A stretch of 64,000 nucleotides of DNA from Archangium sp. (GTDB taxonomy: Bacteria > Myxococcota > Myxococcia > Myxococcales > Myxococcaceae): contig JAUXRX010000010.1 in assembly GCA_030681645.1 (NCBI GenBank), forward strand, positions 124,001 through 188,000, given 5' to 3'. The notes beneath the pieces were generated by a model. The model searched no databases. It worked only from the letters and a program-made list of their open reading frames with translations, and had not been told where the DNA came from. Positions 52,979 to 64,000 of the stretch are shown here, one piece after another. Positions within the stretch are counted from its first letter, which is position 1. Every line of letters starts with the position of its first letter. The position numbers and the translations under genes are program-made.

Positions 52979-53385
52979 TGCGCTGGCTGGGGCTCGCCGT
53001 GCTGCTCTGCGCCGCGTGCAAGACCGCGCCGGAGCCTGACGAAGACGTCATCGAGCAGTACCCCGACGAGCTCCAGGTGCAGGACCTCACCCGGGGAACC
53101 GGCGAGACGGCGATCGCGGGGATGAACGTGGTGGTGCACTACACGGGCACGCTCACCAGCGGGCAGACGTTCGATTCTTCGCTGGGGAAGGACCCGCTGC
53201 GCTTCCGCCTCGGGGCGCGGCGGGTGATCAAGGGGTGGGACCAGGGCCTGCTCGGCCAGAGGGTCGGCGGCAAGCGAAGGCTGATCATTCCGCCGCGACT
53301 CGCCTACGGAGACCGGGTGAAGGGTTCGATTCCCCCGGGCTCCTGGCTCATCTTCGAGGTCGAGCTGCTCGCCGTCGAACCCTGA
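52978..53385 (+). CDS. FKBP-type peptidyl-prolyl isomerase, lipoprotein
   Basis: A 135-residue protein folding enzyme. The N-terminus MRWLGLAVLLCAAC is a signal peptide with the lipidated Cys14, so it probably acts in the periplasm or at the outer membrane. The FKBP core is complete: VVVHYTGTLTSGQTFDSSLG, a PLRFRLGARRVIKGWDQGL active-site segment and RLIIPPRLAYGD, ending GSWLIFEVELL. It accelerates cis-trans isomerisation of Xaa-Pro bonds. Its start overlaps the esterase stop. Confidence 0.93.
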   Translation: MRWLGLAVLLCAACKTAPEPDEDVIEQYPDELQVQDLTRGTGETAIAGMNVVVHYTGTLTSGQTFDSSLGKDPLRFRLGARRVIKGWDQGLLGQRVGGKRRLIIPPRLAYGDRVKGSIPPGSWLIFEVELLAVEP

Positions 53386-53604
53386 CGGAAGTCAGTCGCG
53401 CGAGGCTCGTGAGGTGAGGTCCTTCGTGCCAACGTCGGGCCTGCGGATGCATCGGCAGACAGTTATTTGGAGTGATCGTGTCCTCTTCCGTACCAATCAC
53501 CCCGCCGACATGGTCTTCACCCAATCCCTGATGCTGCCGTACATCGGCGACGGCAGCCCGATGGCGCAGTCCGGCGTCGTGCCGGGAAAGGTGGGGAGGG
53601 CGAG

Positions 53605-54528
53605 ATGGGGTTGAGCGCACGCGCAGGGGTCATCGCTGGGGTCTACGGAGCGGTGGCAGGGGCCTACATCGTGCTGAGCGGGCGGCTGGCGCGCGCGATG
53701 GCCAGCTCGGTGGAAGAGCTCGAGCGCCTCGAGCGCTTCAAGGGCATCGCCTTCGTCGCGGTCACCGCGCTCGGCCTGTTCCTGGTGGCGTACCTGGTCT
53801 TGCGCAAGCAGCAGGCCGACGCCGACGACGCCTCGCGCGCGCGAGAGACGCTGCTCAAGTCGGAACGCAACGCGCTGGCCGGGCTCTTCGTCAGCTCCAT
53901 CGCACACGACGCGAACAACGTGACGATGGTGGTCAGCTCGACGCTCGACCTGCTGCAGGACGAGCAGGGGCTCAGCCCCGACAACCGCGAGAGCCTCAGG
54001 GACGCCCGCGAGGCGATGGACACGCTCACCCGCCTCTTCAAGGACCTCAAGGAGATGGGCCGCGACCGCAGCACCGCGCGCGTCCCCATGGAGCTGGGCT
54101 TCATGGTCAAACGCATCACCAGCCTGCTCCGCGGGCACAGCGCGCTCAAGCACTGCCAGGTGGTGCTCGATGCTCCGGCGCCGGTGACCTTGCCCGTCTT
54201 CCCGGTGTTGATCGACCAGGTGTTGATCAACCTGCTGCTCAACGCCGCCGACGCCACCGAGGGGCGCGGGCACCTCGAGGTGCGCGTGCGCGCGACCGGG
54301 GACGAGGCGCGGCTCGAGGTGCACGACGACGGCAAGGGGCTGCCCGAGGGCATGCAGGCAGCGCTCTTCAAGCCCTTCGCCTCGAGCAAGCCCCACGGCA
54401 CGGGCCTGGGCCTGGTGTCCGTGAGGGAATGTGCGCTCGCGCACGGCGGCCGCGTCGAATACGCGCGCTCACCGCTGGGCGGGGCGGCCTTCAGCGTGGT
54501 GCTGCCCCTGCCTTCAACTGGCGGGTGA
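53605..54528 (+). CDS. Membrane-anchored histidine kinase
   Basis: A 307-residue sensor kinase with two hydrophobic segments (residues ~8-25 and ~48-66) flanking a very short ~22-residue loop, so it likely senses in or near the membrane. The phospho-acceptor His is in SSIAHDANNVTMVV, with a DAN variant of the usual D(F/L)NN. The ATPase domain has NLLLNAADATEGRG, HDDGKGLP and GTGLGLVSV. The 3' end overlaps the convergent ExbD/TolR gene by 15 bp. No response regulator is adjacent. Confidence 0.85.
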   Translation: MGLSARAGVIAGVYGAVAGAYIVLSGRLARAMASSVEELERLERFKGIAFVAVTALGLFLVAYLVLRKQQADADDASRARETLLKSERNALAGLFVSSIAHDANNVTMVVSSTLDLLQDEQGLSPDNRESLRDAREAMDTLTRLFKDLKEMGRDRSTARVPMELGFMVKRITSLLRGHSALKHCQVVLDAPAPVTLPVFPVLIDQVLINLLLNAADATEGRGHLEVRVRATGDEARLEVHDDGKGLPEGMQAALFKPFASSKPHGTGLGLVSVRECALAHGGRVEYARSPLGGAAFSVVLPLPSTGG

Positions 54529-55002
54529 GACGGACACCGAGGGAAACAGCGGCTCGGCCCCGTCCTTCACCACGGTGTCGATCAGCCTCACCAGGTCTTC
54601 GTACTTCACGCTGTCCTCGGTCGAGAGCGTGATGGCGGCCTGGTCAGGCTGCTGCGACTTGAGCTCCTTGAGCTTCGCCACCAGCTTCACCGTCTCGATG
54701 CGGCCCTTGTCGTCGCGCGAGATGGGGAACGGGTCGAGCGTCGAGCCGCCCACGGTGAGGCGCAGCTCCTTCTCGCTGATCAGCAGCGTGATGGGCAGGC
54801 CCGGCGGCGTGGTGTCCTCGGGCGAGGGCGACTGGCCCGACTGCGAGACCTGCAGCCGCCCCAGCTGCGTCCACACCGCCGTCATGATCAGGAAGACGAT
54901 GGTGACCGCCATCAGGTCGATGAAGGGCACCAGGTTGATCATCGCGTCGAGCGGCTTCTTCCCGCCCTTGCTGCTCGTTCCGAGGTCCATTCCACCAGCC
55001 AT
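54514..55002 (-). CDS. ExbD/TolR-family biopolymer transport protein
   Basis: A 162-residue inner-membrane protein with a cytoplasmic N-terminus, one membrane helix and a periplasmic domain. The helix segment NLVPFIDLMAVTIVFLIMTA contains the proton-pathway Asp (in PFIDLM) typical of ExbD/TolR. The periplasmic part has the usual LLISEKELRLTVGG and EDSVKYEDLVRLIDTVV segments. It should work with an ExbB/TolQ proton channel, which is not next to it here. Convergent overlap with the histidine kinase gene. Confidence 0.88.
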   Translation of the reverse strand: MAGGMDLGTSSKGGKKPLDAMINLVPFIDLMAVTIVFLIMTAVWTQLGRLQVSQSGQSPSPEDTTPPGLPITLLISEKELRLTVGGSTLDPFPISRDDKGRIETVKLVAKLKELKSQQPDQAAITLSTEDSVKYEDLVRLIDTVVKDGAEPLFPSVSVSPAS

Positions 55003-55050
55003 GCCGGTGAGACAGCGGTTGGAGAAAAGGGTTTCGGTTATGAGAGCCCC

Positions 55051-55704
55051 ATGGCCGACAACGACTCACGCGCAGGGCTCGTCTACTTCACCAGGGCGCT
55101 CCTCGACTGGACCACGCAGGTCCACGCGCCGCACGACGCCGCGCTGCAGCAGGCGTTCGACGCGCCCGGCAAGCACGACCTGCCGGCGATTCAGCTGGGG
55201 CCCAGCGAGGCGCGGCTCACCGAGCTGCTGCTCAAGCTGGCCGGCGCGCGCAAGGTGGTCGAGGTGGGCACGCTCGCGGGCTACTCGGCCTTGAGGCTCG
55301 CGCGCGCGTTGCCCCCCGACGGCGAAGTGCACACCATCGAGTTCGATCCCCGCCACGCCGAGGTCGCGCGGCAGGTCATCGCCACCGCGGACGAGAGCAG
55401 GCGCGTCACCGTGCACGTGGGCCGCGGCGTCGACGTGTTGCCCACGCTCGAGGCGAAGGGCCCGTTCTGCGGGATCTTCATCGACGCCGACAAGGAGAGC
55501 TACGACCTCTACGGGCGCTGGGCCGCGAAGCACCTGCGCCCGGGCGGGCTGCTCATCGGTGACAACGTGTTCCTCTTCAGCCAGCTCCTCGAAGACACGC
55601 CGCGCGCCGCCGCGATGCGCCGCTTCCACGAAGAAGCGAAGCAGCACTTCGAGACCGTCTGCATTCCCACGCCCGACGGGATGCTGCTGGGCATTCGCAG
55701 GTAG
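55051..55704 (+). CDS. SAM-dependent O-methyltransferase (family 3)
   Basis: A 217-residue cytoplasmic enzyme. The SAM-binding motif is VVEVGTLAGYSALRLARALP (motif I), and TIEFDPRHAEVARQVI gives the acidic residue that binds the ribose. FIDADKESYDLYGRWAAKHL followed by RPGGLLIGDNVF holds the metal-binding acids. This is the catechol/caffeoyl-CoA O-methyltransferase type, Mg2+-dependent. The acceptor molecule cannot be predicted. It is divergent from the ExbD gene. Confidence 0.92.
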   Translation: MADNDSRAGLVYFTRALLDWTTQVHAPHDAALQQAFDAPGKHDLPAIQLGPSEARLTELLLKLAGARKVVEVGTLAGYSALRLARALPPDGEVHTIEFDPRHAEVARQVIATADESRRVTVHVGRGVDVLPTLEAKGPFCGIFIDADKESYDLYGRWAAKHLRPGGLLIGDNVFLFSQLLEDTPRAAAMRRFHEEAKQHFETVCIPTPDGMLLGIRR

Positions 55705-55708
55705 TCAC

Positions 55709-56125
55709 TCAGTCGTCGCGCCGGCCGAAGAACCAGACCAGCGAGGCGAGCCCGAACCACCGCAGCAGCCGCCCGTGCGCGGGCGCCGGCGCGGCGCGCA
55801 GCTGCGCCACCGGGTAGAGCTGGAAGATGTTGCGCAGCCGCTGCGCAGCGAAGTCGTCGATGCCGCTCGCAGACAGGCGCGCCCCCTGCGCTTCCCGCCG
55901 GGCCGTCACCGTGCAGCGCTCGACCTTCATCTGGGTGAGGGCCTGCGCGAGGTCGCCGCGCAGCATCGGGGGAATGCGGCCGCGCACCAGGCGCAGCTCG
56001 CCGTTGCGCCACGAGAGCGAGAAGAGCTCGGTGCTCCGCTGGAACCAGAGGAAGAGCGCGAGGGCCACGCCGAGGATGATCAGAAGCTGCACGGGCCGGA
56101 GACGTACTACAGGTTGCCCTCTCAT
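55709..56125 (-). CDS. DUF3634-like membrane protein
   Basis: A 138-residue protein with one N-terminal membrane helix (VQLLIILGVALALFLWF) followed by a basic soluble part (LSWRNGELRLVRGRIPP, QMKVERCTVTARR) and a second hydrophobic patch near the C-terminus (LLRWFGLASLVWFFG). This matches what I recall of DUF3634, a family without known function. GAGAGGG, three bases before the ATG, forms part of a family B repeat. It converges on the methyltransferase gene with 4 bp between stops. Confidence 0.72.
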   Translation of the reverse strand: MRGQPVVRLRPVQLLIILGVALALFLWFQRSTELFSLSWRNGELRLVRGRIPPMLRGDLAQALTQMKVERCTVTARREAQGARLSASGIDDFAAQRLRNIFQLYPVAQLRAAPAPAHGRLLRWFGLASLVWFFGRRDD

Positions 56126-56128
56126 CGA

Positions 56129-56155
56129 CCCTCTCCCGCTCGGGGAAAGGGAGAC
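56129..56155. repeat. Dispersed repeat family B, short copy
   Basis: ACCCTCTCCCGCTCGGGG followed by AAAGGGAG. It lies between the DUF3634-like gene start and the receiver gene, and its complement supplies the ribosome binding site of the former. Confidence 0.6.
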
Positions 56156-56159
56156 CTGG

Positions 56160-56513
56160 CTACGCGGCCAGCGCGTCGTGCACCACCTCCACCGCGCCGA
56201 GCGCGCGTGCCAGGTCCTTCGTCTTCTGGTCGGCCGCACCGGTGAAGAGCACGAAGGGCACCTCGACCCCGTGGCGTCGCGCCCAGTCCGCCGTCTCGAA
56301 CACGCTCGGGCCGGGCACCGCCGCGTCGGCGACCACGAGTCGAGGCGCGATCCTCCGCCCGGGGTGCGCGCTGACGAATTCCACGAAGTCGAGCAGCTCG
56401 GCGCCATCGTCGAGCGCCAACACCACCCAGCCCTCGGCTTCGAGCGTGTCGGTGAGCACCTTGCGCACGAGCGGTTCTTCGGTGACGACGACGACCAGTC
56501 CTGTGTTCAGCAC
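56160..56513 (-). CDS. Degenerate response-regulator receiver protein
   Basis: A 117-residue single-domain receiver-like protein. The order of strands and helices fits CheY, and the phospho-acceptor Asp is likely in LVVADAAVPGPS. The acidic pocket reads TEEP instead of DD, the switch Thr is kept (VLFTGAADQ), and the conserved Lys near the end is absent (VEVVHDALAA). Phosphorylation may therefore be altered. It lies 34 bp before the DUF3634-like gene on the same strand. Confidence 0.75.
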   Translation of the reverse strand: MLNTGLVVVVTEEPLVRKVLTDTLEAEGWVVLALDDGAELLDFVEFVSAHPGRRIAPRLVVADAAVPGPSVFETADWARRHGVEVPFVLFTGAADQKTKDLARALGAVEVVHDALAA

Positions 56514-56615
56514 GGTGACTCCTTCAAGGCACTCCCGCGGGCCACCTCTTCACGCAGCGTGCCGCGCGAGGCCCGCGAATTGACGGGCCTGCCGCGCGGC
56601 CAGCCTGACAACTTG

Positions 56616-57548
56616 TCACCGAGGCGCGAGCGGACTGGCGATGCGGTGCGGAGCGAGGCGGTGCCGCACCCGCCACAGCCACAGCGCCGCGCCGAAGGTG
56701 ACCACCCCCACCCCGAAGTAGAGGACCTGCAGCCAGCTGAAGGTGCGGATCATCACCAGCTGGGTCACGATCCACACCGTCACCGCCGCGCCGGCCACCG
56801 ACACCGCGAGCTCGCTGTGCGCGATGCGCCGCGCCTCGAGCGTGGCCGCCGCCAGGTTCCCCATGCCCACCACGACCAGGAGCAGCAGCCCGGGCACCAG
56901 GAAGGTCTCGAAGGGCGAGTGCTCGAGCATGGCCAGCGGCGGACCGTCGACGCCGTTGACGCCGCTGATCAACGCGGCGCCGCCGGCGATCGCGGTGATG
57001 CCGGTGAAGAGGCACAGCCAGAACACCAGGCGGTGCACCAGCGGCATCGCCCGCGGCACCGGCACCCGCTCCCGCGCCGGCATCGCGTGGAGCTGCTCGC
57101 CCACGCCCTGGCCCCACGCCCGCGTCGCCGGGAGATCGCGGAAGTCGCCGCGCGCGAGCGCGATGGGCTGCACCCCGGGCAACATGCGCCCTCCGAAGGT
57201 CTTGTGCTGCTGCGCACCGACGAGCCGCGCCAGCCGCGCCACCGAGCCCGGTGGGGGCAGCTCGCGCTGCTTCGCCGAGTCGTCGAGCGGGCCGCTGGAG
57301 AAGAACCACACCGGCAGCTGCTGCAACGCCTCGAGGTGCCTCTTCACGAAGCGCCGCGCGTCGCGCTGCCAGAACCACGCGTAGAGCGCGCCACCGACGA
57401 CCACGCCGTCGTAGCGCTCGAGCGAGTCGACCTTCTCGGCCGACAGCACGTCGACTGAATGGCCCGCGTCCACCAGGCCCTCCCCCACCGCCCGCGCCAG
57501 CCCTTCGGTACCGCCCCGCTTGCTTCCATACGCCACGAGCACCCGCAT
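56616..57548 (-). CDS. Flavodoxin-domain protein fused to a membrane domain (HemG-like N-terminus)
   Basis: A 310-residue fusion. Residues 1-~165 form a flavodoxin fold: VLVAYGSKRGGTEGLARAVG binds the FMN phosphate, and VVVGGALYAWFWQRDARRF plus WFFSSGPLDD are the other flavin loops. The pattern resembles the HemG/menaquinone-dependent protoporphyrinogen oxidase group. Residues ~175-300 hold about four hydrophobic helices (VFWLCLFTGITAIAGGAALI, ETFLVPGLLLLVVVGMGNLA, SVAGAAVTVWIVTQLVMI, LYFGVGVVTFGAALWLW). HemG itself is not membrane-spanning, so this is an unusual extension. It is divergent from the phosphofructokinase gene. Confidence 0.82.
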   Translation of the reverse strand: MRVLVAYGSKRGGTEGLARAVGEGLVDAGHSVDVLSAEKVDSLERYDGVVVGGALYAWFWQRDARRFVKRHLEALQQLPVWFFSSGPLDDSAKQRELPPPGSVARLARLVGAQQHKTFGGRMLPGVQPIALARGDFRDLPATRAWGQGVGEQLHAMPARERVPVPRAMPLVHRLVFWLCLFTGITAIAGGAALISGVNGVDGPPLAMLEHSPFETFLVPGLLLLVVVGMGNLAAATLEARRIAHSELAVSVAGAAVTVWIVTQLVMIRTFSWLQVLYFGVGVVTFGAALWLWRVRHRLAPHRIASPLAPR

Positions 57549-57691
57549 GACGAACCTCCGCGCGTCAGCGCTGCAAACCCGGAGCCCGTCGAAACCATTG
57601 AAATCGAGCGCGGCGCCACGACGCACCGCGCAGAGGCTGCGCGGCGAAGGAAACGTGCCTTCGCGCCGTTTGGGACGTACACCCTTGGGGA

Positions 57692-58807
<1,116 letters not shown>

Positions 58808-58933
58808 TCAGGGCACGACGGAGTGCAGCACCGTGCCCAGCCGGCCGGTGACCCACAGCTCTTTCACCCCGGCGTCCGTGCGCCCCTTCACCGAGCGCAG
58901 GTAGTTGCGCGTGCCCAGCTCGGCCCGGGTCAC
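58808..58933 (-). CDS. Possible small protein or gene fragment, 41 aa
   Basis: A minus-strand frame with strongly coding-like codon choice. From a GTG at 58933 it reads TRAELGTRNYLRSVKGRTDA, then GVKELWVTGRLGTVLHSVVP. An ATG further upstream (59032) is in frame but overlaps the start of the kinase gene and has no ribosome binding site. It may be a short gene or the 3' remnant of a longer one. It starts 98 bp from the plus-strand kinase gene and converges on pfkA with adjacent stops. Confidence 0.4.
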   Translation of the reverse strand: MTRAELGTRNYLRSVKGRTDAGVKELWVTGRLGTVLHSVVP

Positions 58934-59030
58934 CTGCCCGAGCGGGCCCCTCCCTTGGCGCCGGCAGTTCCAGGCGGCATGCTGGGGCGAGTCGTTCGCG
59001 AACTGGTTTCCCCCGCCCCCGGAGCCAACC

Positions 59031-61058
<2,028 letters not shown>

Positions 61059-61132
61059 GGGCCTCACCGCTGATCATCTGACGCGCCTCGCGCGCGCTGG
61101 CCTGAGCGTCACAATCAGGTACCCTCCCGGCC

Positions 61133-63043
<1,911 letters not shown>

Positions 63044-63719
63044 GAGCTCCGTGAACGACGCCAGGGCGCGGGCAGGCTCGCGCCGCGCGAGACGCGACCC
63101 TCACGTACGAAGTCGAGCACCATCGCGCCCGGAAGCGGCACGTCAGGCGGCGCCGCCTGCAGCGCGCGACTGGCTGCCATGAAGAACCCGCCGAGCTCGC
63201 GGTACAGCTGGCCCACCGCGTCGTTCGCGCCCGAGGACGTGCAGGCATCGAGGCTCGCGCCGTTCGCAGTGACGTGGATGTCGTCAGTCATGTTGTCCGG
63301 CTTGCACCCGAGCGAGGCGAGCTTCGAGGCCGACCCCAGCCGCCACAGCTTCGCGCGCGTCGCGGCGTCGAGCACCGGGCCCTCGGCCCGCCGGCGGCCC
63401 TTCCGCTTTCGTGGGCGTACGTCTGGCCATCGGCGCGCATGCCCACCACCCTCGACCTGCCGGTCGCGCCGCCACCGGTGCCGAGCTCGACCGCGAAGTC
63501 AGCGGGGGGATCCGCGGCGGCGACCGGACCCGCGTCCACTGCGACGGGAGCAGGCGCTGGTGCAGGAGCCGCCCTCTTCGGCTGCTCATCGCACGCGCTG
63601 GAGACGAGCAGGGCCGAGACGATGAGTGAGCGCACGCGCCAGCCTACCGTGGCCTCCATGCCTGCACCCCTGACTGAATTCGTTTGGGTACGGGCCCGTT
63701 CATGGCGAGCATGCGCGCA

Positions 63720-64000
63720 ATGAAGCGACTCCCCCTTCTCGCGATCCTCTTCGCCTCCCTCTCGTTCGCAGGTGAGCCCTCGGGCTGGAAATTCAAGGCC
63801 GGGGAGAAGGGCAAGCCCGCCATCCTCCTCATCCACGGCCTCGCCGCGTCGCGCAAGCACTGGACCTCGCCGGCCGAGACCTGGAGCATCAAGAACGGGC
63901 ACTACAAGCACTGGAAGGAGCCGAAGAAGCAGTCGGGCAAGTCGAAGCTCCCGAAGGTGAAGGGCGACGTGCGGTCCATCGTGCTCTCGCCGGTCGACAA
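63720..64000 (+). CDS. Secreted alpha/beta hydrolase, 3'-partial
   Basis: The right edge of the window cuts this gene after 93 codons. The signal peptide is MKRLPLLAILFASLSFAG. The mature part opens with GKPAILLIHGLAASRKHWTS, the strand-turn holding the oxyanion-hole HG of alpha/beta hydrolases. The catalytic Ser, Asp and His lie outside the window. Three in-frame ATGs (63702, 63711, 63720) are possible; the last gives the most typical signal peptide. Divergent from the frameshifted lipoprotein gene. Confidence 0.75.
   Translation, partial: MKRLPLLAILFASLSFAGEPSGWKFKAGEKGKPAILLIHGLAASRKHWTSPAETWSIKNGHYKHWKEPKKQSGKSKLPKVKGDVRSIVLSPVD

Noticed and set aside
53414..53614. 66-codon frame upstream of the small histidine kinase gene
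   Set aside because: Codon use is unlike the neighbours, no ribosome binding site, and it overlaps the kinase start. Treated as leader or promoter region.

Overview
This is a 64-kb stretch of very GC-rich chromosomal DNA that reads like a myxobacterium (Myxococcota). The evidence is a TIGR02265/DUF2378 protein, a myxococcal paralogue family; several Ser/Thr protein kinases and NtrB-like histidine kinases; many lipoproteins with Asp-Ala-Gly or Pro-Asp-Gly-Gly linkers; a MopE-like metal-binding motif; and abundant GTG and TTG starts. No rRNA, tRNA, CRISPR array, complete insertion sequence or phage module was seen. The whole assignment is from reading the sequence, without any database search.

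Bases 1-11.3 kb hold a partial gene, a DUF6183-like and an SdiA-regulated-type gene, a GT9 glycosyltransferase, two very small genes, a lipoprotein, a class III nucleotidyl cyclase with a lipid-binding-like N-terminus, a PilZ protein, ureidoglycolate lyase, a DUF2378 protein and RNA 3'-phosphate cyclase. From 11.4 to 19.7 kb are a PPC-type lipoprotein, an apparently exported pyruvate-phosphate-dikinase-like lipoprotein, a hybrid histidine kinase and a pseudokinase/MshEN fusion protein. From 19.7 to 21.9 kb a 2-kb segment is bracketed by a 139-bp direct repeat that copies the 3' ends of both flanking genes; it carries a lipoprotein gene and a gene that has lost its stop codon.

The most striking locus is 21.9-26.0 kb. 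A pentameric ligand-gated ion channel homologue is fused after its fourth membrane segment to a family-5 extracellular solute-binding domain. Divergently, 101 bp away, is a lipoprotein built of sixteen near-identical Cys-framed repeats centred on TWTSSELRSTC. Next come a complete ABC efflux operon (TolC, permease, ATPase, membrane fusion protein) and its divergent TetR regulator (26.0-31.0 kb).

From 31.3 to 43.2 kb are secreted or lipid-anchored proteins, a transglutaminase-like TPR protein, an alpha/beta hydrolase lipoprotein, and a four-gene minus-strand run of LuxR-type response regulator, PAS histidine kinase, DUF4241 protein and lipoprotein. From 43.3 to 53.4 kb are a CBS-domain protein, a large PDZ/membrane/GAF/Ser-Thr kinase, an outer-membrane barrel protein, a 657-bp gene-free region with two exact tandem palindromes and a long inverted repeat, a giant ASH/VWA lipoprotein, an esterase and an FKBP isomerase. 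The last 10 kb hold a small histidine kinase, ExbD/TolR, an O-methyltransferase, a degenerate receiver, a flavodoxin-membrane fusion, phosphofructokinase, a PAS hybrid kinase, a PEGA-type Ser/Thr kinase, a frameshifted lipoprotein gene and the start of a secreted hydrolase.

Two families of short dispersed repeats run through the window. One sits just after stop codons. The other lies between genes and twice enters coding frames, once supplying the C-terminus of the DUF2378 protein and once inserted in-frame into the linker of a Ser/Thr kinase.
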